Translations under genes and position numbers: made by a program
Notes under the pieces: generated by a model
Told to the model about the DNA's origin: nothing
The model's database searches: none
What the model saw: only the letters and a program-made list of their open reading frames with translations
Shown here: in pieces, positions 43,245 through 54,599 of the stretch
Layout of the letters: each line of letters begins with the position of its first letter
Numbering within the stretch: the first letter of the stretch is position 1
From: Ailurus styani
Lineage: Eukaryota; Chordata; Mammalia; Carnivora; Ailuridae
Length of the DNA: 64,000 nucleotides
Direction: 5' to 3'
Assembly: GCA_002007465.1 (NCBI GenBank)
Contig: LNAC01000735.1
Span: forward strand, 273,891-337,890

Positions 43245-44059
43245 GGAGGCAGAGGTGAGGTGGGGGTCACAGAGAGAAAATCTTCTGTTAGGTGTTTTCA
43301 GCACTGTAGTCTTCTCATTTTTTCCCTAAAAGAAGGACTGAAAGAAAATAACTAAAAGAAATACTGCCAGGTCTAGAGAAACATATGCTATTGCTTTAAA
43401 ATGAACATGAAAGAAATGGGTCTGGGTCATGCACGCACATCTATGGATTACTCATGCTCACTTCCAAAGCCTATCCCTGACACAGCTGTGAAGTAGGCAA
43501 AATTTATCTTTAGATTCTCCTACTTCCCCTTCTGGGCCACAGTTTTCTCTTCTGGTCAATGCCTCATGTAGTTCACAATAGCACCAAACCCAGGCCTGCC
43601 CTCCTTGGAATGTGGCCTTTTCCTTAAAGCAGTGTTTTCCCTTTCCCCTCTTGCTCTACTTCTCTCCAATCTTCCAATAATGTTGAAGTTAAAATTCCCT
43701 TCTTCTATGTTAATCAACTGTAAGGAATGTAATGTTGTAAATGAATTCACACTGGCATGTAAATGACTAGAGTGTTTTATTCCTCCCATGTGAACTAGCA
43801 TTCTAAAGGTTTGTTAAACTAAAGGAATATATTCCTTAAGAGGAAAGCTCAATCTGTAGAATACCTAAAGAAAATTTGGAGAGGTCTGGGTTTCCTCAAA
43901 CCATACAAGTATCATCAGACTGGCAGAATCCTTCATATGGCCAGGCCTTGTCACCCCTAATAGATGTAAAGTCAGTACACCCATTGACTAGCAGAGGGTT
44001 GGTGAAAAACTCTGGTGGAAGCACAGATTTTTTAAAACTATTTAAAAGTGAAATACACA
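42240..44059. other. Intergenic, 1.8 kb, no gene
   Basis: Contains a (TG)17 run at 43209-43243. Otherwise unique-looking; the minus frame at 43556-43801 has no domain. Confidence 0.5.
43209..43243. repeat. (TG)n microsatellite
   Basis: About 17 uninterrupted TG units. Confidence 0.95.
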
Positions 44060-44544
44060 TCTAAAAGTAATGGAATTCTAACAGTTTCCTCTTCTCAATG
44101 TAAGATAAAACTGAATGATCAACAAAGGTGCCAAGATCATTCAATGGGGGAAAGACAGCCTTCAACAAATGGTCCTGGGAAAACTGAAAATCCATAGGCA
44201 AATGAATGAAACTGCCCCCATACCTTATACCATATACAAAAATTAACTCAAAATGCATCAAAGACCTAAAATTCTTAGAAAAAAACACAGAACAAAAGCT
44301 TCATGGCAATGAATTATTTGCTATGACACCAAAACACAGCCAACAATAAATTGTACTTCATCAAAATTTAAAATTTTTATGTATCAAAGGATACTACCAA
44401 CAGAATGAAAAGGCAACATATGGAATGGGAGAAAATATTTGCAAATCATATGTCTGATAAGAGATTAATATCCAGAATATATAAAGAATTCCTACACTCA
44501 ACAACAAAAAACCCCAAACGACTCAATTTAAAAATAAGCAAAAG

Positions 44545-44737
44545 GGGCACCTGGGTGGCTCAGTTGTTAAGCATCTGCCTTTGGCTCAGGTCATGATCCC
44601 AGGGTCCTGGGTTCGTGCCCCGCATCGGGCTCCAAGCTCTGCAGGAAAGCCTGCTTCTCTCTCTCTCCCACTCCCCCTGCTGGTGTTCCCTCTCTCGTTG
44701 TATTTCTCTCTGTCAAATAAATAAAATCTTAAAAAAA
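44545..44737 (+). mobile_element. Can-SINE, sense, inside LINE-1
   Basis: TSD AAAAATAAGCAAAAG at 44530-44544 and 44738-44752. Confidence 0.94.
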
Positions 44738-44879
44738 AAAAATAAGCAAAAGATTAGAGCAGACATTTTTTCAAAGGAGATATACAAAAGCACATGAAAA
44801 GATGCTCGACATTGTTAATCATCAGGGAAATACAAATCAAAACCATAATGAGATATCACTTCACACCCATTAGGATGGC

Positions 44880-45204
44880 AAGGAAGGAAGGAAGGGAGGG
44901 AGGGAGGGAGGAAGGAAGGAAGAGAAAGAAAGGAGGAAGGAAAGGAAAGGAAAGGAAAGNNNNNNNNNNNNNNNNNNNNNNNNNNNNNNNNNNNNNNNNN
45001 NNNNNNNNNNNNNNNNNNNNNNNNNNNNNNNNNNNNNNNNNNNNNNNNNNNNNNNNNNNNNNNNNNNNNNNNNNNNNNNNNNNNNNNNNNNNNNNNNNNN
45101 NNNNNNNNNNNNNNNNNNNNNNNNNNNNNNNGAAGGAGGGAGGGAGGGAAGGAGGGAGGAAGGAAGGAAGGAAGGAAGGAAGGAAAGAAGGAAGGGAGGG
45201 AGGA
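44880..45204 (+). repeat. (GGAA/GGGA)n microsatellite with assembly gap
   Basis: Purine-only repeat of GGAA and GGGA units on both sides of the N run at 44960-45131. Its true length is unknown. Confidence 0.97.
44960..45131. other. Assembly gap (172 N)
   Basis: N run inside the GGAA microsatellite. Confidence 1.
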
Positions 45205-45509
45205 ATGGATAGTGGTGAATGTGAATGTACTTTCGTGCCACTGAACTGTATACTCAAAAAAAGTTAAAATGAAAAAAAACTTTAAGTTAAAATGATAAAT
45301 TTTATGCTTACCACACACACACAAAATTGAACAAGATTTTGAGGTGATTACCACACAAGGTCAACTTTATAATCTAAAATATAGTTCCATTTTTTAAAAA
45401 ATACATAATACTAATAAAAGGTGATTTGATTCTTCAGTTTTGGCCCTGAGACATGCAACAATAAGGACTTCCCCGTCTCCCCAGATCTAGTTTTTGTTGT
45501 TGTTGTTTT

Positions 45510-46838
45510 TTAAGTATAACTCACATACAGTGTGATGATAGTTTCAGATGTACAATATAATCATTCAAAACTTCTACACATTGGGGCAGCTGGATGGTTC
45601 AGTCAGTGGAGCATGAGGCTCTTGATCGTGGCGTTTAAAGTTTGAGCCCCATTTTGGGTGGAGAGTTTACTCAAACAAAACCCAAATAAAATCTAAAGAC
45701 AATAACAGCAGCAGCAGCAACAGCAACAATAACACTTCTACACATTACTCAGAGCTCAGCTTGACCCTGGCATCGATTTCACCCATCTCCCCCACTCACC
45801 TCCCCTCTGGCAACCACCAGTTTCTTCTCTGTATATAAAAGTCTGGTTTGTTTGGTTTCTTCAATTCCACCTATGAGTGAAATCATATGGTATTTGTCTT
45901 TCTCTGACTTATTTCACTTAGCACTATAACTTCTAGGTCCATATACGTTATTACGAAGAGCAAGATCTCATTCTTTTTTATGTTTGAGTAATACTTCATT
46001 ATGTGTGTGTGTGTATACCTGTGTGTATACACATGTCTCACATCTTTATCCATTCATCTATCAATGGACAAAAGTTGCTTCTGTATCTTGGCTATTGTAA
46101 ATAACACTACAATGAACATAGTGGACCCATATATCTTTTCAAATTAGTGTTTTTGTTTTTTAGGGGGCAAATAGCCTGGGATGGAATAAGTGGATCATAT
46201 GGTAATTTTATTTTTAATTTTTTGAGAAACCTTCATACTGTTTTCCATGGTGGCTACACCAATTTACATTCCCACCAACAGTGCATGAGGTTTCCTTTTT
46301 CTCTACATCCTCACTAACATTTGTTATTTCTTGTCTTTTTGATTCTAGCTGTTCTGACAGTTGTAAGGTGATATTTCACTGTGGTTTTGATTTGCATTTC
46401 CCTGGTGATTAGTGATTTTGAGTATCTTTTCATGTGTCTGTTAGCCATCTGTATGTCTGAAAAATATCTATTCAGGTCTTCTGCCCATTTATAATCAGAT
46501 TATTTGGTTTTTTGGTGTTGAGTTGTTTATTATATATTTTAACCCCTTATTGGATATATCATTTGCAAAAATCTTCTCCCCTTCAGTACACGGCCTTTTT
46601 GTTGATGATTTCCTTTGCTGTGCAAAAGCCTTTTATTTTGGTGTAATCGCAATAGTTTAATTTTGCTTTTGTTTCCCTTGCTTGAGGAGACATATCTAGA
46701 AAAATGTGTCTATGGCCATTGCCAAAGAAATTACTCTCTATGCTTTCTTCTAGGAGTTTTATGGTGTCAGGTCTCACATTTAGGTCTTCAATCCATTTTG
46801 AGTTTATTTTGTGTATGGTGTAAGAAAGTGGTCCAGCT
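45510..46838 (-). mobile_element. LINE-1, antisense, with inverted junction at its 5' side
   Basis: Antisense order from the 3' UTR (AAGTATAACTCACATACAGT) through ORF2 (a minus frame at 46583-46777 reads MRPDTIKLLEESIESNF). The sequence switches strand at about 46838. Split by a SINE at 45583-45734. Non-coding. Confidence 0.85.
45583..45734 (+). mobile_element. Old tRNA-type SINE, sense, inside LINE-1
   Basis: Head GGGGCAGCTGGATGGTTCAG and a CAG/CAA-repeat tail instead of a plain A tail. Perfect TSD CTTCTACACATT at 45571-45582 and 45735-45746. Confidence 0.88.
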
Positions 46839-46905
46839 ACTGGACAGCTACATGCAAAAGAATCAAACTATATTATTTTCTTACACCATACACAAAAAAT
46901 GATCC
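46839..46905 (+). mobile_element. Inverted LINE-1 ORF2 piece, sense
   Basis: ATGCAAAAGAATCAAACTAT and TTCTTACACCATACACAAAA are sense ORF2 text overlapping the antisense text just upstream, which produces 21-bp inverted arms at 46807-46827 and 46877-46897. Confidence 0.85.
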
Positions 46906-47640
46906 TTGGATCTAGTTTAACAGCAATTTGTTTGGCTGGACTAGGTGGGGTGGGCCACGGTGAGCAGAAGGTCTGTAAACCCTGGCTGGCCCAACTGCCA
47001 ACATGGTTGGCCCTCGGCAGCATTTGTGGCCACCCTTCAGAAGAGACACATTGGGCCCTCACATAGCAACCCTGTATGAATTACTCCCCAAACACAAGTC
47101 TGAGAAAGGCTTTGCCCCATCTCTAATTAACTGTACCACAGTCCCCACTCCCCCCTCCTTTTTAAAAAAGATTTTATTTATTTGAGAGAGAGTGAGCAAG
47201 CAAGAGAGAGAGAGAGCACGAGCAGGGGGAGATGAAGAAGCAGATTCCCCACTGAACAGGGAGCCTGACCTGGGGCTGAATCCCAGGACCCCAGGATCAT
47301 GACCTGAGCCAAAGGCAGATGTTTAACCAACTGAGCCACCCAGGTGCCCCACCCCACTCTCCTTTCTTCAGTGGACAACCAGATTTAGTACATATGACAA
47401 AGATTCTCCTTGACCAAACTTCGGTCAGTCTCCTCTGAAACCTTTTCTTGACTAGGCCTCAGCTTTGGCCTTCATCCTTGCTGGGATAAAGTTCCTCATA
47501 CCCCAACTTTGATGTCTATGTCTTTGTCCTGCCTTTGGCAAGAATCCTGTTAAGGTGGTTTGGCAAATTGCCCCATCTTTGATGTCTCCTCTTGGTAATT
47601 TTCCATCCACTGACCACTTCTCTCTTTTAGTTGGCTATTT
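46906..47640. mobile_element. Possible LTR-like or other old repeat around a SINE
   Basis: TTGACCAAACTTCGGTCAGT, TCTTGACTAGGCCTCAGCTT and the end CTCTTTTAGTTGGCTATT vaguely recall an old endogenous retroviral LTR. No coding remnant is visible and I cannot assign a family. Confidence 0.25.
47161..47350 (-). mobile_element. Can-SINE, antisense (first copy of duplication)
   Basis: AAAAGATTTTATTTATTTGA to GCCACCCAGGTGCCCC. Confidence 0.92.
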
Positions 47641-47646
47641 TTTTTT

Positions 47647-47647
47647 N
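47647..47647. other. Single N between duplicate blocks
   Basis: It falls in the T run of an antisense SINE tail, exactly at the join between the two copies. Confidence 1.
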
Positions 47648-49452
47648 TCTGGTTTGTTTGGTTTCTTCAATTCCACCTATGAGTGAAATCATATGGTATT
47701 TGTCTTTCTCTGACTTATTTCACTTAGCACTATAACTTCTAGGTCCATATACGTTATTACGAAGAGCAAGATCTCATTCTTTTTTATGTTTGAGTAATAC
47801 TTCATTATGTGTGTGTGTGTATACCTGTGTGTATACACATGTCTCACATCTTTATCCATTCATCTATCAATGGACAAAAGTTGCTTCTGTATCTTGGCTA
47901 TTGTAAATAACACTACAATGAACATAGTGGACCCATATATCTTTTCAAATTAGTGTTTTTGTTTTTTAGGGGGCAAATAGCCTGGGATGGAATAAGTGGA
48001 TCATATGGTAATTTTATTTTTAATTTTTTGAGAAACCTTCATACTGTTTTCCATGGTGGCTACACCAATTTACATTCCCACCAACAGTGCATGAGGTTTC
48101 CTTTTTCTCTACATCCTCACTAACATTTGTTATTTCTTGTCTTTTTGATTCTAGCTGTTCTGACAGTTGTAAGGTGATATTTCACTGTGGTTTTGATTTG
48201 CATTTCCCTGGTGATTAGTGATTTTGAGTATCTTTTCATGTGTCTGTTAGCCATCTGTATGTCTGAAAAATATCTATTCAGGTCTTCTGCCCATTTATAA
48301 TCAGATTATTTGGTTTTTTGGTGTTGAGTTGTTTATTATATATTTTAACCCCTTATTGGATATATCATTTGCAAAAATCTTCTCCCCTTCAGTACACGGC
48401 CTTTTTGTTGATGATTTCCTTTGCTGTGCAAAAGCCTTTTATTTTGGTGTAATCGCAATAGTTTAATTTTGCTTTTGTTTCCCTTGCTTGAGGAGACATA
48501 TCTAGAAAAATGTGTCTATGGCCATTGCCAAAGAAATTACTCTCTATGCTTTCTTCTAGGAGTTTTATGGTGTCAGGTCTCACATTTAGGTCTTCAATCC
48601 ATTTTGAGTTTATTTTGTGTATGGTGTAAGAAAGTGGTCCAGCTACTGGACAGCTACATGCAAAAGAATCAAACTATATTATTTTCTTACACCATACACA
48701 AAAAATGATCCTTGGATCTAGTTTAACAGCAATTTGTTTGGCTGGACTAGGTGGGGTGGGCCACGGTGAGCAGAAGGTCTGTAAACCCTGGCTGGCCCAA
48801 CTGCCAACATGGTTGGCCCTCGGCAGCATTTGTGGCCACCCTTCAGAAGAGACACATTGGGCCCTCACATAGCAACCCTGTATGAATTACTCCCCAAACA
48901 CAAGTCTGAGAAAGGCTTTGCCCCATCTCTAATTAACTGTACCACAGTCCCCACTCCCCCCTCCTTTTTAAAAAAGATTTTATTTATTTGAGAGAGAGTG
49001 AGCAAGCAAGAGAGAGAGAGAGCACGAGCAGGGGGAGATGAAGAAGCAGATTCCCCACTGAACAGGGAGCCTGACCTGGGGCTGAATCCCAGGACCCCAG
49101 GATCATGACCTGAGCCAAAGGCAGATGTTTAACCAACTGAGCCACCCAGGTGCCCCACCCCACTCTCCTTTCTTCAGTGGACAACCAGATTTAGTACATA
49201 TGACAAAGATTCTCCTTGACCAAACTTCGGTCAGTCTCCTCTGAAACCTTTTCTTGACTAGGCCTCAGCTTTGGCCTTCATCCTTGCTGGGATAAAGTTC
49301 CTCATACCCCAACTTTGATGTCTATGTCTTTGTCCTGCCTTTGGCAAGAATCCTGTTAAGGTGGTTTGGCAAATTGCCCCATCTTTGATGTCTCCTCTTG
49401 GTAATTTTCCATCCACTGACCACTTCTCTCTTTTAGTTGGCTATTTTTTTTT
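47648..49452. repeat. Second copy of the 1,805-bp direct duplication
   Basis: Repeats the antisense LINE-1 part, the inverted LINE-1 junction (here near 48644), the unassigned repeat and the SINE. I saw no difference between the copies. Confidence 0.97.
48967..49156 (-). mobile_element. Can-SINE, antisense (second copy of duplication)
   Basis: Identical to 47161-47350. Confidence 0.92.
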
Positions 49453-49479
49453 TAAGATTTTATTTATTTATTTGACAGC
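49442..49479 (-). mobile_element. Can-SINE tail fragment, antisense
   Basis: T10, AAGATTTTATTTATTTATTT and GACAG, then unique sequence; the head is absent. The first duplicate copy ends within this T run. Confidence 0.75.
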
Positions 49480-50907
49480 TTTTTCCCTCCCACACTGTAG
49501 GATCCTCAGACACATGCCATGATTCCTCGGGGCTGTGGCATTAGGCCGTGGCACTCAGAGAAAGTGGAGGAGGTTGCTGAAGCTGTAGGTGTCGTGGAAT
49601 GTTGGTGCAATATAATCTTGCCTGTGCTTAGCAGAGAAAATGCCCTAGACATCAGAGTGTGTCTGTATGACTCACTGGAGGAGCTGTCTCTTTGGGCGGA
49701 CATAGGGAGCAGCCTCTCTGAATTCCATTTGGTATATTAAGAGATGGAAAACCACTTGGAAGAAGCAAGAAGCCAAGGGCCAGAATTTATCCTTGGCACA
49801 TGACTGCTTTCTGCATTCAGCTGGTACAGAGTCATTCAGAAGGAAACAATTCATTCTCTTCACCCAGTGAGAAAGAAGTATGTCTTTGTCTTTTGTCAAG
49901 GTGTCCGAGGGAAGCCTATGTGGCTCTTACTAACAGAAAGCAAGTGCCTTTCTAGCCTCCTGTATGGTCGATAACAGAAAATATTGCATAAATATTTCTG
50001 GAAACATCTGTTTCATCAGAGATGCTTTACACTTAGTATTAGGAGATCTTTCTTGGACCCAAGGCTATTTGGGTTTCCCAAGCAGGGGATGTTGCCCGAA
50101 TTGGGTAAGTGAGTCATTTGTCTTAATAAACTTTATTATTAACTTCCTGACCTTGGTTATAGGCCCCACAATTAGTTGGTTTCTAAATGAGAATGGTATT
50201 CAATTTTTTAAAATGGCAATCATTTGATTCATCAAGTTTTCTAAGTAAAACAAAAAAACTTTCTTTCTCACAAAAGTAGTATCTACTACTTGGGGATTTC
50301 TTTGGTAATCAGCTAATTGTTAATCACCTAAACATATACACCTTCTCCATCCCCATCAAATTCTAATTTAGTATTTTTCCTGTTTTAAAAAAACTAAGTT
50401 ATTTGCAGTCCTCACAGAATATGCCTTTAAATAAATTCTATTTCAAAAAATCTAATAATTCAGAAGTCTCCTGAACTGTGTTCTGTTTTATTGTCCAAAG
50501 ACAGTTTTCTAAAGTATGACATGAACCATCTCTATATATATCTGCAGCAGAAACAATGCCAAGACAGTGAGTCACCCAAAGTGAAGATGTTACATGACAC
50601 ACTATATGACTTCCATTTTTGGACCAAAAGTTACTATGACCATGATTTTAACTAAACCACATGACATTGCATAAAAATGTATTTCAAAATGAAGAACTTT
50701 TTTCTTAGCTATCTGTATTACATCATGCAATTCTTTGTTCCAGATTATTTAATGTTATCTGTCTATATATATATCTAATGGGTTTTTCCCATCAAATAAT
50801 ATTTTTTGATGAATAATAATTAATCAAATGTTCCCCTCTGTTTAAAAAAAGAAGAAGAAAAGAGAAGAAGAGAAAAGAAAAAACCAAGGTTGCTATGGGC
50901 TAAATCT
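49480..50907. other. Intergenic, 1.4 kb, no recognised element
   Basis: Somewhat GC-richer at 49500-49730, where frames are open on both strands, but I recognise no protein or repeat. Confidence 0.45.
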
Positions 50908-50917
50908 AGCTTAATTA

Positions 50918-51133
50918 GTTTTGTTTTGGTTTTTTAATATTTATTTATTTATTTATTTATTTATTTATTTGACGAGGGGACAGAGGGAGAGAGAGACTCT
51001 CAAGCAGACTCCCCTCTGAGCATGGAGCCCACTACAAGGCTTCACTCGAGGCTCAATCTCACCACCCTGAGATCATGACCTGAGCTGAAATCAAGAGTCA
51101 GATGCTTGACCAACACAGCCACCCAAGCGCCCC
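50918..51133 (-). mobile_element. Can-SINE, antisense, with long ATTT tail
   Basis: TSD AGCTTAATTA at 50908-50917 and 51134-51143; the tail includes about eight ATTT units. Confidence 0.92.
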
Positions 51134-51143
51134 AGCTTAATTA

Positions 51144-51995
51144 ATTTTTTAGAAAATATACTAAGTAAAGCTGAAGGAAACATATTTTAGAAAAGCCTAT
51201 TCCCAGTGACTTCAATGTTTTCTCATTATCTTTTAAAAAAACTCAAGCTCTTAGTTTTTTCTTATGTTATGAACTAACTGAAAAGCATATCTGGTTTTAA
51301 TTCCCAAGCCCAGCTCAATTCAGAAAACCTCTTAGTCATAGAACTTCAGGTGCAGGGTCTGTCTTGCCCACTGATTGTGCTCATGGCAAAGATTAGGAAA
51401 ATGTATTACAGAAGACAAGACCATCAAACTGATTATTCAGGCATTATTGAGGTATATGTTTCCTATCCAGAATTTTTTGTGATCCTAATTAAGTCCTAGG
51501 AGGAAAATTACATCTTGTATTGATTTATCTCTGACTCTAAGTTTTGTTAAAGCCAGAATTAGCTGAATAGTTTCCCTAGAAATTTTCCATTAAATTGATG
51601 GCACCTATCTCATACAAGACAAAGAAAGGCTGTGGAAATGGTCCAGAATAGAGAAACATGATACCTTTATTCTCTACTAAAGAAAAAAAATGCTTTAAAG
51701 GACAATATTAGACCAATGAATACAACTGGAATACAGATTATGGAATAGATGCAAATATTATATCAATATTAAAATTAGTTGATAACTAGATTAGTAAGAG
51801 ACTCTCCCTTGTCTTAGGAAATATACACTGATGTATTTAGAAGAGTTATGGTACATACGACTTACTCTCAGATGGTTCAGAAAAAGTTGTGTGTTTGTAT
51901 ATGTGCATTATGTATGTAGGAAGAGAGACGACACGTGGACAATGATAAAGTTAAATGGGTAAAGTAGATGAAGCCGAGTAGAGGGTATATGGGTT
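51144..51995. other. Intergenic, no recognised element
   Basis: AT-rich, nothing supportable. Confidence 0.5.
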
Positions 51996-52012
51996 TTCTC
52001 TGTACTATTCTT

Positions 52013-52251
52013 TTTTCAAAGATTTTATTTATTAATTTGAGAGAGAAAGTAAGTGAGAGAGAGAGTACACAAGCAGGGAGGGGCAGAGGGAGAGAGAAAA
52101 AGCAGACTCCCCACTGAGCAGGGAGCCCAGATGGGTCTCAACATGGGTCTTGACATGGGTCTCGACATGGGGCTCGATCCTAGGACACCAGGATTGTGAC
52201 CTGAGCCGAAGGCAGACAGATTTTTAACAGACTGAGCCACCCAGGCACCCC
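52013..52251 (-). mobile_element. Can-SINE, antisense, with internal 12-bp tandem expansion
   Basis: Perfect 17-bp TSD TTCTCTGTACTATTCTT at 51996-52012 and 52252-52268. The element is about 40 bases longer than its neighbours because a 12-bp unit (ATGGGTCTCGAC type) occurs four times at 52131-52178. Confidence 0.95.
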
Positions 52252-52523
52252 TTCTCTGTACTATTCTTATTCTTCAACATTTCTGTAAGTTTGAAATTAT
52301 TTCCAAGTAAAATGTTTTTAAAAATCAATGAAGCATGAGTTTAATATGGTTTGGAGAGAGGGCCAATGGCTGACTGGTTAAGCTCTTTAAGGCTCCTCTA
52401 AGGAGTTATCACTTGCAAATTGATAGCTAGATATTTTCTTCAAGGGATTACTATAAAAATGACATAGCCCACTAAAATCTCTTATAATCATATCTATCCT
52501 TTAATGTAGATTTTTCATACTTG

Positions 52524-52942
52524 TATTAGTTAGAGTTTTCCAGAACAAGAGAACCAATAGGAGAGAATGAGATTTTAAGGAATTGGCTCATGTGATAGTG
52601 GGGATGACATGTCCAAAATCTGCGGGGTGGGGGGTTGGGCAGGAAGAAAGGCTAGAAATTTGGGGGAGGGTTGCCACTGCAGTCTCAAGTTTGATGCACA
52701 GGGCAGCAGGCTGGAAATCCGGGCAGGGTTTCTATGCTGCAGTTGGGGAACTTCAATCTGTCTCCTGGGCCTTCAACTAATTGGATGAGGTTCTCTCACA
52801 TAATCTGCTTTATTCAAAATATCTACTGATTTAAGTGTCAATTACATCTAAAAAATAGCTTCACAGAAACATCCTGATGGGCATTTGACCAAACAACTGG
52901 ATGCCATAGCCTAGCCGAACTGACACATAAATTAACTGTCAC
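52524..52942. mobile_element. Ancient mammalian interspersed repeat, family not assigned
   Basis: Starts TATTAGTTAGAGTTTTCCAG and AACAAGAGAACCAATAGG; later CCTTCAACTAATTGGATGAG and CACAGAAACATCCTGATGGG, ending ACACATAAATTAACTGTCAC. This order is familiar from many mammalian genomes, but I cannot name the family safely. Confidence 0.6.
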
Positions 52943-53796
52943 GGTACTGGAAACAGGATGTCCAGTGATCAACATTGTTTAAGCCACTGTGGGAAAATGG
53001 AAGATGCGGAAGAGAAGCAAATTGTAGAGACCAACCAGTTCTAAGTACCCATGAAATAACTATAAAATAACATCAAATGACAGAATGAAAACCTCAGCGC
53101 CCAGCTACAGAGCACAGGATTCAAGGCAGGTGAGCAAGACCTGGGAAAATGTTGGGCACAGAGACAAAGGAGTAGGGCAGGATTTAAGGGTAAGAAGGGT
53201 TAGGTTGGGGGATGGGATGGGAGGTTCATCCAGATGAACTCAATTAACTCTTTTCTCTTCCTGGTCTTTTTACTTTTGGGGAGTTTTAAAACAAAGAAAA
53301 CAAGCCCTCAGTAAGTAGCATTATGTTGTAGGGTTTAATGCCCTACTAAATGAGCATCCTCAGTTAATAAATTCAGCAGATTTATAGCAGAACTTTCATA
53401 CTATAAAGAGCTACAGCATTGAAACCTTGGTTTAAAGTTTTCTAACTCCTAATTACTTAAATATGTGGGAAACTGTTGTTTGCCTTTCATATGAAAGCCA
53501 CAGAATTTAATTTTTTAAAATCAGTATTTTTTAGTCTGTAAAAGTTTTTGGACTTTTGAAACTATTATGGACTTACTATTTTATGACTTTGCATGGTTTT
53601 CTTAATTGAAAATCCAAGCATAATTTTAAAAGAGAAAACTAATCACTATATCTAATTACTAAAAAAGTTTAAGCACTGACATTATTTCATTTAACTTAAA
53701 TACAACTTTTAAAAATAATGACTCCCAGATGGACAGGAAGTTACCATTAGGACAGCTGGAGGTGAAAGAAGCTCATGTTATTAAAGAAGCCCTTTT
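52943..53796. other. Intergenic, no recognised element
   Basis: Nothing supportable was seen. Confidence 0.5.
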
Positions 53797-53810
53797 AAAG
53801 ATCTCAGCTT

Positions 53811-54008
53811 GGGTGCCTGGGTGGCTCAGTGGGTTAAAGCCTCTGCTTTCGGCTCAGGTCACGATCTCAGGGTCCTGGGATCGAGGCCCGCATAGGGCTC
53901 TCTGCTCAGCAGGGAGCCTGCTTCCCCCTTTCTCTCTGCCTGCCTCTGCCTTCTTGTGATCTCTTCCCGCTGTGAAATAAATAAATAAATAATCTTAAAA
54001 AAAAAAAA
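53811..54008 (+). mobile_element. Can-SINE, sense
   Basis: TSD AAAGATCTCAGCTT (53797-53810) versus AAAGATCTCGGCTT (54009-54022), one mismatch. Confidence 0.94.
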
Positions 54009-54022
54009 AAAGATCTCGGCTT

Positions 54023-54599
54023 AATCCATGTTAACTTTCCAAACTGCATCTATAAACTCAATCTTAAAATATCAGGAAAAATCTTGGAATCCCAGGCTTT
54101 TGACTTCTTTTTTTTTTCGTTGTTGTTAACACTAATGAGAGAGAAATAAAGAGAAATAAAATTTTGTGTCTCTGTAGCAAACATCAAACCCTCATTAGTA
54201 TCTGTATGGGGCTGCTTTCATGAGTCCATGGGACTCATCCAGAGGTCTTCTTATATTACTTCTGCGTGTGCAAATAGAGTAAAGTCTTGCTCTGTCCAGG
54301 GCCCTGCATGTATTAGTAAGCATTGACTCATCTAACAGTCATTTAGTACATGCCTACTGGATGCTAAACTCTACATAAATGTTGAACCTGAATGAGTTCT
54401 GTAAGCAGATGAGTGCAGACTAGGTGCACACATGAAGTTCACTGAGAGGCTTTGGAGGTGCCTGAGGGCTCCGTGCAGAAGCTTCTCCACAGGGTGCTCT
54501 TTCAAGTGGCAGGCCTAGCAGTCACTGGCCACATTTCACAGGCTCATAAAGTGGCATCTGTCAAAAAACAAGGCTGTATTTGACACCTTAATTGTACTC
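54023..54599. other. Intergenic, no clear element
   Basis: Faint MIR-like text near 54300-54370; not strong enough to call. Confidence 0.4.

Larger units (their letters stand above)
44060..45300 (+). mobile_element. LINE-1 3' part, sense, broken by a SINE and a GGAA microsatellite
   Basis: Sense ORF2 text (GACAGCCTTCAACAAATGGT, ATCCAGAATATATAAAGAAT, AACCATAATGAGATATCACT) runs to about 44879. The GGAA expansion follows, then the LINE-1 3' end (TGAATGTACTTTCGTGCCAC). Non-coding. Confidence 0.85.
45842..47646. repeat. First copy of an apparently identical 1,805-bp direct duplication
   Basis: Corresponds base for base, at a constant offset of 1,806, to 47648-49452. Both copies contain the same LINE-1, SINE and flanking text. 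The copies are separated by one N. Confidence 0.97.

Noticed and set aside
44794..45354. Long frames on both strands across the N gap at 44960-45131
   Set aside because: They run through N bases and a GGAA microsatellite; low-complexity artefacts.
46583..46902. Repeated pairs of frames at 46583-47378 and 48389-49184
   Set aside because: They are LINE-1 and SINE translations seen twice because of the 1,805-bp duplication.
49519..49740. 73-codon frame in a GC-richer patch, considered as an exon of the next gene
   Set aside because: It lacks an acceptor, matches nothing I recognise, and the expected neighbour GNPNAT1 should start further away.
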